Shown: in pieces, positions 1-6,524 of the stretch
Numbering within the stretch: position 1 is the first letter of the stretch
How the letters are laid out: each line of letters opens with the position of its first letter
Assembly: GCA_937128785.1 (NCBI GenBank)
Contig: CAKZMS010000500.1
Span: forward strand, 1-8,135
Origin: an uncultured Opitutaceae bacterium
Lineage (GTDB): Bacteria; Verrucomicrobiota; Verrucomicrobiia; Opitutales; Opitutaceae
Length of the DNA stretch: 8,135 nt
Direction: 5' to 3'
Made by a program: the position numbers and the translations under genes
Notes under the pieces: generated by a model
Database searches by the model: none
The model's input: the letters and a program-made list of their open reading frames with translations, nothing else
What the model was told of the DNA's origin: nothing

Positions 1-143
1 CATCGCAAGCGGAGAAATCAGCCTCCCCTGAGCCCGCCCGTTTGTCATCTATTAGATGACAAACTCGCTTCAGCCCCACTGGTCATATTGCCGCGTATTT
101 ATTTCTTCATCCCTCCCGATTCTTACTTAAACCTCTTTTCCCT
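1..143. other. Leader region upstream of metY, possible tail of an upstream gene
   Basis: No complete gene is visible here. Two forward frames could each carry the last few codons of an upstream gene: one stops at 29-31 and another stops inside the dyad near 56-58. The sequence cannot decide between them. The stretch holds the dyad at 40-64 and then a pyrimidine-rich run up to the metY start, with no purine-rich Shine-Dalgarno sequence. I found no convincing -35/-10 pair. The space is too short and lacks the stems expected for a SAM-I riboswitch. Confidence 0.4.
40..64. repeat. Perfect 11-bp inverted repeat with 3-nt spacer
   Basis: The left arm is GTTTGTCATCT (40-50), the spacer is ATT (51-53), and the right arm AGATGACAAAC (54-64) is its exact reverse complement. 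It lies 79 bases before the metY start. No T-run follows, so it is not a classical Rho-independent terminator. A symmetric site of this size could be the operator of a dimeric regulator of sulfur or methionine metabolism, or the end structure of an upstream transcript. The symmetry is seen directly; the role is inferred. Confidence 0.6.
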
Positions 144-1448
144 ATGTCTACTCCCCAAGGTCTCGGCACCAAAGCCCTCCACGCCGGTCAGGCCCCCGAT
201 CCCACCACCGGATCGCGCGCGGTCCCCCTCTACCAAACCACCAGCTACGTGTTCCGCGACGCGGAGCATGCCGCCAATCTCTTCGCCCTCAAAGAACTCG
301 GCAACATCTACACCCGGATCATGAATCCGACGACGGATGTGCTCGAACAACGCCTCGCCGCGCTGGAAGGCGGCACCGGCGCCCTCGCCCACTCGTCTGG
401 CCAGGCGGCCATCACCGACGCCATTCTCAATCTCGCCGGCAGCGGCGACCACATCGTTTCCGTCTCCCAACTTTACGGCGGAACGTATAATCTTTTCCAC
501 TACACGCTGCCCAAGCTCGGCATCGAAGTGGACTTCGTCGACGCCGCCGACCCCGACGCCTTCAAGCGCGCCGTCAAACCGAACACCAAGGCCTTCTACG
601 GCGAAGGACTCGGCAACCCGGCCCTCAACATCTTCCCGATGGAGGAAGTCGGCGCGATCGCCAAAGAGGTCGGCGTGCCGCTCATCATCGACAACACCGC
701 CCTCTCCCCGATCCTCAATCGACCTTTCGAATGGGGCGCCAACATCGTGGTGCACTCGACCACCAAATATCTCGGCGGCCACGGCACCTCCATCGGCGGC
801 ATCGTGGTGGACGGCGGCAACTTCGACTACGGCCAGGGCCGCTTCCCGGGCTTCACCGAACCCGATGCGTCCTACCACGGTCTCGTGCACTGGGATACCT
901 TCAAAGCTTTCCCGCCGGCCGGAGATGCGAACATCGCCTTCATCATGAAGATGCGCCTGCAGCTCCTCCGCGACATCGGCGCCTGCCAATCCCCGTTCAA
1001 CGCCTGGCAAACCCTGCAGGGCATCGAAACCCTGCACCTGCGCATGCAGCGCATCTGCGAGAACGCTCAGCAGGCGGCCGAGTTCCTCGCCGCCGATGAT
1101 CGGGTGGCCTGGGTCAACTACCCCGGACTCGCCGACAGCCCCAACCACGCCGCCGCGAAAAAGTATCTCAGCGGTGGATTTGGTGGTCTGCTCGGATTTG
1201 GCCTCAAGTCCGGTTACGAAGGCGCCGGTAAGTTCATCGGTGGACTGTCCCTGTTCTCCCATCTGGCCAACATCGGCGACGCGAAGTCCCTCGCCATCCA
1301 TCCGGCCAGCACCACGCACAGCCAGCTCACCGAGGAAGAGCAGGTCGCCTCGGGCACCACCCCGGACTACGTCCGCTTGGCCCTCGGTATCGAAGACTGG
1401 TCCGACCTGCAGGCCGACCTCGAAGCCGGCCTCAGCGCCGCCGGGTAA
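144..1448 (+). CDS. metY: O-acetylhomoserine sulfhydrylase (aminocarboxypropyltransferase), PLP-dependent
   Basis: This cytoplasmic enzyme of the Cys/Met-metabolism PLP family combines O-acetylhomoserine with sulfide to make homocysteine, the direct sulfhydrylation route to methionine. The 434-residue length is normal for MetY. The N-terminus has the family pattern TKALHAGQ (9-16) and YQTTSYVF (30-37). YTRIMNPTTDVLE (56-68) and the SSGQAAI segment (84-90) follow. IIDNT (181-185) holds the Asp expected to contact the PLP ring nitrogen, and HSTTKYLGGHG (204-214) holds Lys208, the predicted Schiff-base lysine. The C-terminal HPASTTHSQL (386-395) and VRLALGIED (410-418) are also typical. The ATG at 144 starts just before the conserved N-terminal block. 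No SD is visible. The gene appears monocistronic, with a strong terminator 27 bases after its stop. Cystathionine synthase/lyase relatives are less likely because of the length and the long 220-265 insertion typical of MetY. Confidence 0.95.
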   Translation: MSTPQGLGTKALHAGQAPDPTTGSRAVPLYQTTSYVFRDAEHAANLFALKELGNIYTRIMNPTTDVLEQRLAALEGGTGALAHSSGQAAITDAILNLAGSGDHIVSVSQLYGGTYNLFHYTLPKLGIEVDFVDAADPDAFKRAVKPNTKAFYGEGLGNPALNIFPMEEVGAIAKEVGVPLIIDNTALSPILNRPFEWGANIVVHSTTKYLGGHGTSIGGIVVDGGNFDYGQGRFPGFTEPDASYHGLVHWDTFKAFPPAGDANIAFIMKMRLQLLRDIGACQSPFNAWQTLQGIETLHLRMQRICENAQQAAEFLAADDRVAWVNYPGLADSPNHAAAKKYLSGGFGGLLGFGLKSGYEGAGKFIGGLSLFSHLANIGDAKSLAIHPASTTHSQLTEEEQVASGTTPDYVRLALGIEDWSDLQADLEAGLSAAG

Positions 1449-1474
1449 GATCGCTCCACCCACTCCATTCGATC

Positions 1475-1507
1475 GAAACCGCCCGGGACTCCGGGCGGTT
1501 TCTTTTT
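1475..1507 (+). terminator. Rho-independent terminator after metY
   Basis: A perfect 12-bp stem is formed by GAAACCGCCCGG (1475-1486) and its reverse complement at 1491-1502. The loop is the four bases 1487-1490, and a run of five T follows at 1503-1507. It begins 27 bases after the metY stop, so metY transcription should end here. This argues against extending the next reading frame back across it. Confidence 0.93.
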
Positions 1508-1533
1508 GGGACACTGTGAGGCTTGTCGCGGCC

Positions 1534-1553
1534 CTCAAAACGTGTGTTTTGAG
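1534..1553. repeat. Perfect 8-bp inverted repeat with 4-nt loop
   Basis: CTCAAAAC (1534-1541) is followed by GTGT and then GTTTTGAG (1546-1553), an exact reverse complement. It sits in the 89-base space between the metY terminator and the next start codon. No T-run follows. It may be an operator, a short RNA hairpin in the leader of the downstream gene, or one copy of a small dispersed palindrome. The window alone cannot decide. Confidence 0.5.
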
Positions 1554-1596
1554 ATTCCCCAACCTGCCCTCGCAACGCCACCACCCGCCTTTGTCC

Positions 1597-3165
1597 ATGG
1601 ATTCACCCTCGTCCTCACCCTCCCGGTCCCCACGACAGGTACTGGGTAGAATTGGGGGGTGGGTGGTCATCGCTCTGGCGGTGGCCTACGGCTCGCTCCA
1701 CCTCGCGGAATTTCACCACCCCGCCTGGGGCTTCACCCGCCTCCTCCAGATCAGCCCGTCATGGAGCAAGAAGGCGGTTCCCGAAATCCGTTCGACCGAT
1801 ACCTACATCTACCGCGAAGAGGCGGGCTATGATGGTCAGTTCTATGTCCAACTCGCCTTGCGACCCAGCTTGCAGGATCCCGCTCTGCACACCGCTGTCG
1901 ACATCCCCTCCATGCGGGCGCAACGCATCCTTGCGCCCTGGATGGCGGCCATCATCGGAGCCGGTGACGGGAACCGCACCCTTCGGGCCTACGCGTGGCT
2001 CAACGTGGTGTGCTGGATCGGTCTGGGCATTTTGCTGCTCCGCCTGTTTCCCCCGCATTCCTCGGCCAATCTCATCGCATGGATCGGACTCATGTTTTCA
2101 GCCGGGGCGACCACCAGCGTGGTCTATGCGCTTACGGATCTGCCCGCCTTATTGCTGATCGTAATCAGCATGCTGGTTCTGGGCCGACATCGCTTCAAGA
2201 CCACCGCAGGCATCCTGGCCGCCGCCTGCCTGACCCGGGAGACTTCGGTGCTGGCCGGGCTGACATTGTGGCAGGCACCCTCCTGGCGACAACGCATCGT
2301 CAGCGGGCTCATCGTCGTCGTCCCGATGGCCGCATGGTTTCTCTACGTGCGCTCGGTTTTCCCGCCGAATCCGAACAGTCTGCAAAATTTCGCGGTGCCC
2401 TTCAGTTCGCTCATGGAGAAACTGCGGGCCACCTTTGCCGCTGTCATCAACTCGCCCCACGACCACTTGGCTTGGGCCGGACTGGGGGCCATCGTCGGCA
2501 TCGGGGTGCAGGCCGGTTGGTTGATCGCCCGGCCGCAGCCGCGGAACCCTTGGTGGCAGTTGGGCATCGGTTATGTGGCCCTGCTCATAATTTTGGGACC
2601 GCCCACTTTCGCGGGATTTCCGGGTGCCATCACTCGACTGCTGTTGCCACTCCATCTCGCATTCAATGTGCTCGCTCCCCGCACCCGACCGGGTCTTTTG
2701 CTGATGGGGAATCTATCCATCTTCGTCGGCGCCTACATGCTGAATCTGGGTCCCATCGACACCCGGGAGCTCAACCATGCCCGACAACCGGAAGGCCCCG
2801 TCATGGTGCAGGTTGCCCAGGGCTGGAACGGGGTGGAACGCGACGGCAAGCACACTTGGGCTTGGAGCGGGGGGGAGGGTCAACTCCTCGTCAAACGCTT
2901 TGCCGATCAGCCCGATCCTCCCCCGGTCAGCTTGATCTTCACCCTCGTGGGCGAAGTGGGCTGCGACGTCACCATCTCCCGGCAAGACGAGGTGCTCTGG
3001 GCAGGCTACACCGAAAAACCGGGAGTGACCGTGACGCTGGAGAACATCCCGCTGGACGCCGCCGGGGAAGCCCACCTCAAGTTTCACACCAACGGGCCTG
3101 TGCGCGTGGAAGCAAACAGCGGACGTCGACTCGCTTTCGCAGTCTACAACGTCTTATTCCGCTAG
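1597..3165 (+). CDS. Polytopic membrane protein, GT-C glycosyltransferase-like, with C-terminal beta-rich domain
   Basis: This is an inner-membrane protein of 522 residues and unknown substrate. The Pro/Ser-rich N-terminus (1-20) leads into a first membrane segment at about 21-39. An extracytoplasmic stretch follows with the signature AGYDGQFYVQLAL (76-88) and AQRILAPW (108-115). About nine more hydrophobic segments follow: roughly 133-150, 157-176, 182-196, 203-222, 233-251, 291-311, 322-338, 343-360 and 366-384. The GYDGQFY block in the first large loop recurs in bacterial GT-C-type polyprenyl-phosphate-sugar transferases, so a role in surface glycan assembly is a reasonable inference. Residues 400-522 are soluble and beta-rich, beginning near GWNGVERDGKHTWAWSGGE (409-427) and ending LAFAVYNVLF (512-521). 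The frame is open back to 1096, but that would overlap metY and its terminator, so the ATG at 1597 is preferred. No SD is visible. Confidence 0.8.
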   Translation: MDSPSSSPSRSPRQVLGRIGGWVVIALAVAYGSLHLAEFHHPAWGFTRLLQISPSWSKKAVPEIRSTDTYIYREEAGYDGQFYVQLALRPSLQDPALHTAVDIPSMRAQRILAPWMAAIIGAGDGNRTLRAYAWLNVVCWIGLGILLLRLFPPHSSANLIAWIGLMFSAGATTSVVYALTDLPALLLIVISMLVLGRHRFKTTAGILAAACLTRETSVLAGLTLWQAPSWRQRIVSGLIVVVPMAAWFLYVRSVFPPNPNSLQNFAVPFSSLMEKLRATFAAVINSPHDHLAWAGLGAIVGIGVQAGWLIARPQPRNPWWQLGIGYVALLIILGPPTFAGFPGAITRLLLPLHLAFNVLAPRTRPGLLLMGNLSIFVGAYMLNLGPIDTRELNHARQPEGPVMVQVAQGWNGVERDGKHTWAWSGGEGQLLVKRFADQPDPPPVSLIFTLVGEVGCDVTISRQDEVLWAGYTEKPGVTVTLENIPLDAAGEAHLKFHTNGPVRVEANSGRRLAFAVYNVLFR

Positions 3166-3827
3166 GGCACTTTGTAGAACGGATTGGGCAGTTTAAAAAT
3201 GCGTTCGGCGTGGCCGCCCGCGAGGTCACTGCCCTGATCGCCCAAGCTGGCAATGATGGTCCAACCTTCCTGCTCCAGCTGGATGCGCCGAAGGCGTTTC
3301 CGCTCCGCCGCGGTTGGAGCGGTATCGGTGGGCCCTTTAAAAATGATGCGTTCGTAGTCACCCATTCCCACCTGCTGCAGGTTCTTGATCGTGCCGGTGA
3401 CTTCCTCCGGCTCGGCTCGGCCCGTCAGAAAGATCACCGCGACGTCGTGGTGCCGGGCGGTTTCGAAAACCCGTTGCATGGGCTCGATGGCGGGAGCAGC
3501 GGAGCGCTCCACCCACTTCACCCACGCGGCCGGCACGTAACCAAAATCCTGTTCATCCATGTGCGGGTAATTGGAAAGCACCGTCTCATCGACATCCATG
3601 ACGACCACCAAGCGCTCGTCGGCCGTACGGCGTTCCGCGCGGGCTTCAATCCAACCAATCGCCCACCCTGCGACCTGTTCGATTTCCTCCAGATAGGCGC
3701 CACTGTCATGATACGCCCGCGCCATCTCTTTGGCTTCGCTAAGGTTGAGATCCGGTTCCGCGCGGGCTCCGACCATCGCAACCCATCCCACCATCAAACC
3801 GACCCCTAGCTTGCGCACGTTATTCAT
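3162..3827 (-). CDS. Exported HAD-family acid phosphatase (class B / PF03767-like)
   Basis: This is a predicted periplasmic phosphomonoesterase of 221 residues. Residues 1-23 form a signal peptide: basic MNNVRK, a hydrophobic core, then ARA before the likely cleavage at 23/24. There is no lipobox cysteine, so it is soluble rather than a lipoprotein like the e(P4) nucleotidase. HAD motif I is MDVDETVLSN (77-86), with nucleophile Asp78 and acid/base Asp80. Motif II is FLTGR (133-137) with Thr135. Lys177 in the AERKRLR segment is a candidate motif III lysine. Motif IV is GDQGSD (196-201), with Asp197 and Asp201 as predicted magnesium ligands. The ending KLPNPFY (212-218) is typical of the family, which includes plant vegetative storage protein-like phosphatases. 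The substrate cannot be told from sequence. The gene is convergent with the membrane protein and overlaps its stop by 4 bases. Confidence 0.9.
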   Translation of the reverse strand: MNNVRKLGVGLMVGWVAMVGARAEPDLNLSEAKEMARAYHDSGAYLEEIEQVAGWAIGWIEARAERRTADERLVVVMDVDETVLSNYPHMDEQDFGYVPAAWVKWVERSAAPAIEPMQRVFETARHHDVAVIFLTGRAEPEEVTGTIKNLQQVGMGDYERIIFKGPTDTAPTAAERKRLRRIQLEQEGWTIIASLGDQGSDLAGGHAERIFKLPNPFYKVP

Positions 3828-3968
3828 GACCGCAGCAAATGCGCCGCAGCGATCGCGTCAATCATGGTCGCCCATTCCCCCGGCGAGAGCAGACAAATCG
3901 TAACCCGAACGCCATGGTCACAGGTTTGACGACGGCGGCGCGAAGCCCTACGACCACCACTCCCGAGC

Positions 3969-4793
3969 ATGCCCGCCACCACTCCCACGCTTTCCCATCA
4001 ATTCGCCGCCGAAGTGCTTGGCACGTTCATTTTGGTGCTGTTCGGCTGCGGGTCCGTCTGCGCGGCGGTTTTGACCGGCGCCCAGCTGGGCGTCTTCCAA
4101 GTCGCGATCGTGTGGGGGTTAGGCATCGCGTTGGCCATCCAACTCACCGGAGCGATCAGTGGCGCGCATTTAAACCCAGCCGTCACCCTGGGGTTCGCGG
4201 TTTGGGGCGATTTTCCCAGGACCAAGATATTGCCCTACATCGTGGCGCAGTTTGTCGGCGCAATGCTCGGAGCGGTGCTCCTGCTGGTCCTCTTCGGCGA
4301 TGCCCTCACTGCCTTCGAACGAGCCCACGAGATTATCCGCGGCGGGATGGGGAGCGAAGCCAGCGCGATGGTCCTGACCGAGTTTTACCCCAATCCCGGC
4401 GGCAAGCCGCTCAATGAGGCGACCATGGAGATGCCGATGTGGCGCGCCATGGTGATCGAAGTCATCGGCACCGCCATGCTCATGCTCGTGATCCTCGGCA
4501 TCACCGATCCGCGTAATCGCGGGGCCGTCGCCGCGCATGCGCCGTGGGCCATCGGCCTGACCGTGACGGCCCTGATCTCCCTCATCGCCCCCCTGACCAT
4601 GGGCGCGTTCAATCCCGCTCGCGACCTCGGTCCCCGCATCGTGGCCGCTTTGGCGGGCTGGGGAGCTGAAGTCTTCCGCGTGAACGGCATCGGCTGGCTC
4701 ACCGTCTATGTCGTCTCCCCCATCCTCGGAGCCCAACTCGGTGGCCTGATTTACCAAAAAATCCTCGCCCCGGCCTACCATCCAAAATCGTAA
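3969..4793 (+). CDS. Aquaglyceroporin (MIP family, GlpF type), probable arsenite channel
   Basis: This 274-residue inner-membrane channel has six predicted membrane helices and two half-helices. The first NPA motif is in SGAHLNPAVTL (64-74) and the second in GAFNPARDLGPR (212-223). Asp219 directly after NPAR is the hallmark of glycerol-conducting rather than water-specific members. The N-terminal AAEVLGTFILVLFGCGSV (13-30) and VWGLGIALAIQLTGA (48-62) match GlpF closely. A rather long loop C (about 112-156) links the halves. The neighbour 21 bases downstream is arsC. In that setting this channel type (AqpS in Sinorhizobium meliloti) releases arsenite made by ArsC, so arsenite conduction is the favoured inference. 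Glycerol uptake remains possible, but no glycerol kinase is nearby. The ATG at 3969 was chosen because it precedes the first helix directly. The last residues (HPKS) and the stop codon are encoded by a heptamer repeat. Confidence 0.92.
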   Translation: MPATTPTLSHQFAAEVLGTFILVLFGCGSVCAAVLTGAQLGVFQVAIVWGLGIALAIQLTGAISGAHLNPAVTLGFAVWGDFPRTKILPYIVAQFVGAMLGAVLLLVLFGDALTAFERAHEIIRGGMGSEASAMVLTEFYPNPGGKPLNEATMEMPMWRAMVIEVIGTAMLMLVILGITDPRNRGAVAAHAPWAIGLTVTALISLIAPLTMGAFNPARDLGPRIVAALAGWGAEVFRVNGIGWLTVYVVSPILGAQLGGLIYQKILAPAYHPKS

Positions 4794-4814
4794 ATCCAGA
4801 ATCCAACATCCGAA
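4780..4814. repeat. Five tandem heptamers (ATCCAAA-like) joining the channel gene and arsC
   Basis: Five head-to-tail 7-base units start at 4780, 4787, 4794, 4801 and 4808. The first is ATCCAAA. The second differs at its positions 4 and 5, which creates the channel gene's TAA at 4791-4793. The third differs at position 6, the fourth at position 7 and the fifth at position 5. The array ends at the base before the arsC ATG, so it replaces any ribosome binding site. Its first 14 bases encode the end of the channel protein. Similar seven-base short tandem repeats are known from cyanobacteria and other genomes; assigning this array to such a class is inference. Confidence 0.75.
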
Positions 4815-5258
4815 ATGTCCGCACCTCTCATTCTCGTTCTCTGCACCGGTAACTCCTGCCGTAGCCACATGGCTGAAGGCATCCTGCGCACCGCGGCCGG
4901 CGATCTGCTCGACGTGCACAGCGCCGGATCGAACCCCTCAGGTTACGTGCATCCTCTCGCCATCAGGGCCATGGCGGAGATCGGCATCGATATCAGCAGT
5001 CATACCTCCAAGCACATGAACGACTACCTAGAGCGCGACGTGCACACGGTGGTCACGGTATGCGGCAATGCTGACCAAGCGTGCCCGATGTTCCCCGGCC
5101 AAGTCAGTCGTCACCACTGGGGGTTCGACGATCCGGCTCATGCGGAAGGCACCGAGGAGGAGCAGATGGCCGTCTTCCGCCGCGTGCGCGACGAAATTCA
5201 AAAAGTGTTCAACGCCTACGCCGCCGGGTGGCAGGAAGCCACGGAACTGAACAGATAA
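4815..5258 (+). CDS. arsC: Arsenate reductase, thioredoxin-coupled (low-molecular-weight phosphatase fold)
   Basis: This cytoplasmic enzyme reduces arsenate to arsenite using a cascade of three cysteines and thioredoxin. The 147-residue length is close to the 131-140 residues of the Staphylococcus pI258 and Bacillus subtilis enzymes. The anion-binding loop CTGNSCRS (10-17) contains nucleophile Cys10 and Arg16. The redox cysteines Cys83 and Cys90 lie in [10 protein letters not shown] (82-91), matching Cys82 and Cys89 of the classical enzymes. WGFDDPA (102-108) supplies the general-acid Asp105. The presence of all three cysteines favours true arsenate reductase over a protein tyrosine phosphatase, which has only the first loop. 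The ATG at 4815 places Cys10 where the family has it. The gene lies 21 bases after the aquaglyceroporin, probably in the same transcript. No SD precedes it, only the heptamer array. Confidence 0.95.
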   Translation: MSAPLILVLCTGNSCRSHMAEGILRTAAGDLLDVHSAGSNPSGYVHPLAIRAMAEIGIDISSHTSKHMNDYLERDVHTVVTVCGNADQACPMFPGQVSRHHWGFDDPAHAEGTEEEQMAVFRRVRDEIQKVFNAYAAGWQEATELNR

Positions 5259-5320
5259 AGAGAAACCTCGCGGGTTGAGGTGGCCAACTCCGTCGGTAAA
5301 CGCATTCTGACGGTGTCATT

Positions 5321-6502
5321 ATGAAGCACCTCAAATCCACCCGCCGAGATTTCTTTAAAAAGACCGCGGCCACATCCGTGGGATTGGCACTAGGACCCGC
5401 CGTGATGGCGGGATCGAAGCTGCCCGCCGCGGCTGCCGTCGCCGCCCCACCGCCGACCCCCGTCTGGCGGAACCAGCGCGAGGGCATGACCTACCGCAGG
5501 TTGGGCCGCACCGGCATGATGGTGTCCGAGTTGGTCATCGGGACCTTGCCCCTGAACGACCCGTCACACTTTCCGATCCTCGATGCGGAATTTGAGAAAG
5601 GCATGAATTACCTCGATTGTGCGGCTGCCTATCGCAAAGGCCGCACGGAAACCAACATCGGGAAATACCTCAAGGAACGCGGCACCCGCGACGACGTGTT
5701 CCTCGCCACCAAACTCAGTGGCTACTACGGCTACTTGGGCGGGGTCATGCGGGACATCGAGAAGGGCCTGTCTTCGTCTCAAATCGACGACCTCAAGAGT
5801 CAAGCTGACGAAATGATCGAGGAGCGCGGCGTGCTCAAACCCGGCTACCACCACAACTACTTCGGCGGCCAGGAGAGGCAGATTCCCAGCAACTACTACC
5901 GCTACCTGTTGCTCCGCGAGCACGGCTACCGCGAGGGTTGGAAGCAGCAGGTCAAGGACCATGCCCGCAAACTGCTGCAGGAATCGTTCGCCCGATTGCA
6001 GGTCGATCATGTGGACGTGCTGCACTGCCCGCATGGTATTGCCATGCCCGAGCTCATGGACGACGAGGCCCTGCGGGAAGTATTTGCCGAACTCAAACAG
6101 GAAGGCCTCATCCGCGCGGCTGCCGTGTCGTTTCACAACGATGTTGGCAACCATCTCGCCAAGGCCGTTGAGGTGGGTTACTACGACGTGGCTATGTTCG
6201 CCTATAATATCGCCAACAGCGCCGCGCTCGAGCCAGACATCCATCGGGCCAACGAAGCCGGCATGGGTTTGATTGCCATGAAAGTCGCCCGGTTGTTCGC
6301 CATGAACAATCAACCGGAGTGGCGAGTCCAGAAACTGGATACCGCGATTCCCGACCCGAACCTGTCGACGTTTGCCAAGGCCTATCTCTGGGCGCTGCAG
6401 AACCCCCATCTTTCCGCCTGCGTCTCCCAAATGGAGAGCCTCGCGGACGTGGCGGACAACTACGCCATCGTCGGCCGCAAGGTGGATCTACAACCGGTCT
6501 AA
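5321..6502 (+). CDS. Tat-exported aldo/keto reductase with a central insertion
   Basis: This is a predicted NAD(P)H-dependent oxidoreductase (PF00248) of 393 residues. It begins with a twin-arginine signal: TRRDFFKK (7-14), a hydrophobic stretch (15-31) and an Ala/Pro-rich segment (35-46). The barrel starts at MTYRRLGRTGMMVSELVIGT (56-75). The catalytic tetrad can be read as Asp99 and Tyr104 in LDCAAAY (98-104), Lys131 in ATKLS (129-133), and His235 in DVLHCPHG (232-239). About 104 residues separate Lys131 from His235, far more than the usual 30 or so. The excess (about 134-212) is rich in Tyr, Gly and Arg. The C-terminal part VSQMESLADVADN (368-380) follows the family pattern but lacks the usual basic cofactor-phosphate site. 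The substrate is unknown. It lies 62 bases after arsC on the same strand, but a role in arsenic handling is not indicated. No SD is seen. Confidence 0.9.
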   Translation: MKHLKSTRRDFFKKTAATSVGLALGPAVMAGSKLPAAAAVAAPPPTPVWRNQREGMTYRRLGRTGMMVSELVIGTLPLNDPSHFPILDAEFEKGMNYLDCAAAYRKGRTETNIGKYLKERGTRDDVFLATKLSGYYGYLGGVMRDIEKGLSSSQIDDLKSQADEMIEERGVLKPGYHHNYFGGQERQIPSNYYRYLLLREHGYREGWKQQVKDHARKLLQESFARLQVDHVDVLHCPHGIAMPELMDDEALREVFAELKQEGLIRAAAVSFHNDVGNHLAKAVEVGYYDVAMFAYNIANSAALEPDIHRANEAGMGLIAMKVARLFAMNNQPEWRVQKLDTAIPDPNLSTFAKAYLWALQNPHLSACVSQMESLADVADNYAIVGRKVDLQPV

Positions 6503-6524
6503 ACCGCCACCCAGCGGGGTTTCC

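Noticed and set aside
65..143. SAM or related riboswitch before metY
   Set aside because: The stretch is pyrimidine-rich with no multi-helix pairing or recognisable conserved core.
1096..1596. Upstream extension of the membrane protein frame to an ATG at 1096
   Set aside because: It would overlap metY by about 350 bases and cross its strong terminator. The translated part is Pro/Ser/Arg-rich and looks like an out-of-frame shadow.
123..1670. Long minus-strand open frame opposite metY (515 codons)
   Set aside because: It is a low-complexity Gly/Val/Glu/Asp-rich shadow of a GC-rich gene. The plus strand encodes a full, motif-complete MetY.
1995..3809. Long plus-strand frame across the membrane protein and phosphatase genes
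   Set aside because: Its composition is Arg/Gly/His-rich without any family motif, and it covers two well-supported genes in other frames.
3926..3954. Possible promoter TTGACG, 17 bases, TACGAC ahead of the channel gene
   Set aside because: The -35 and the spacing look good, but the -10 matches the consensus at only three of six bases in a GC-rich region, so it is not strong enough to annotate.
4170..4919. Minus-strand frame of 249 codons opposite the channel and arsC
   Set aside because: It is His/Gly/Asp-rich with no motifs. Its ILDLRFW-like stretch is simply the reverse strand of the heptamer array.
5265..5281. Hairpin ACCTC/GAGGT after arsC
   Set aside because: It has only five base pairs and no T-run, and occurs readily by chance.
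6500..6522. AAACC/GGTTT hairpin overlapping the aldo/keto reductase stop
   Set aside because: It needs a bulge to form, and no T-run follows. It is weaker than the palindromic repeat just downstream.
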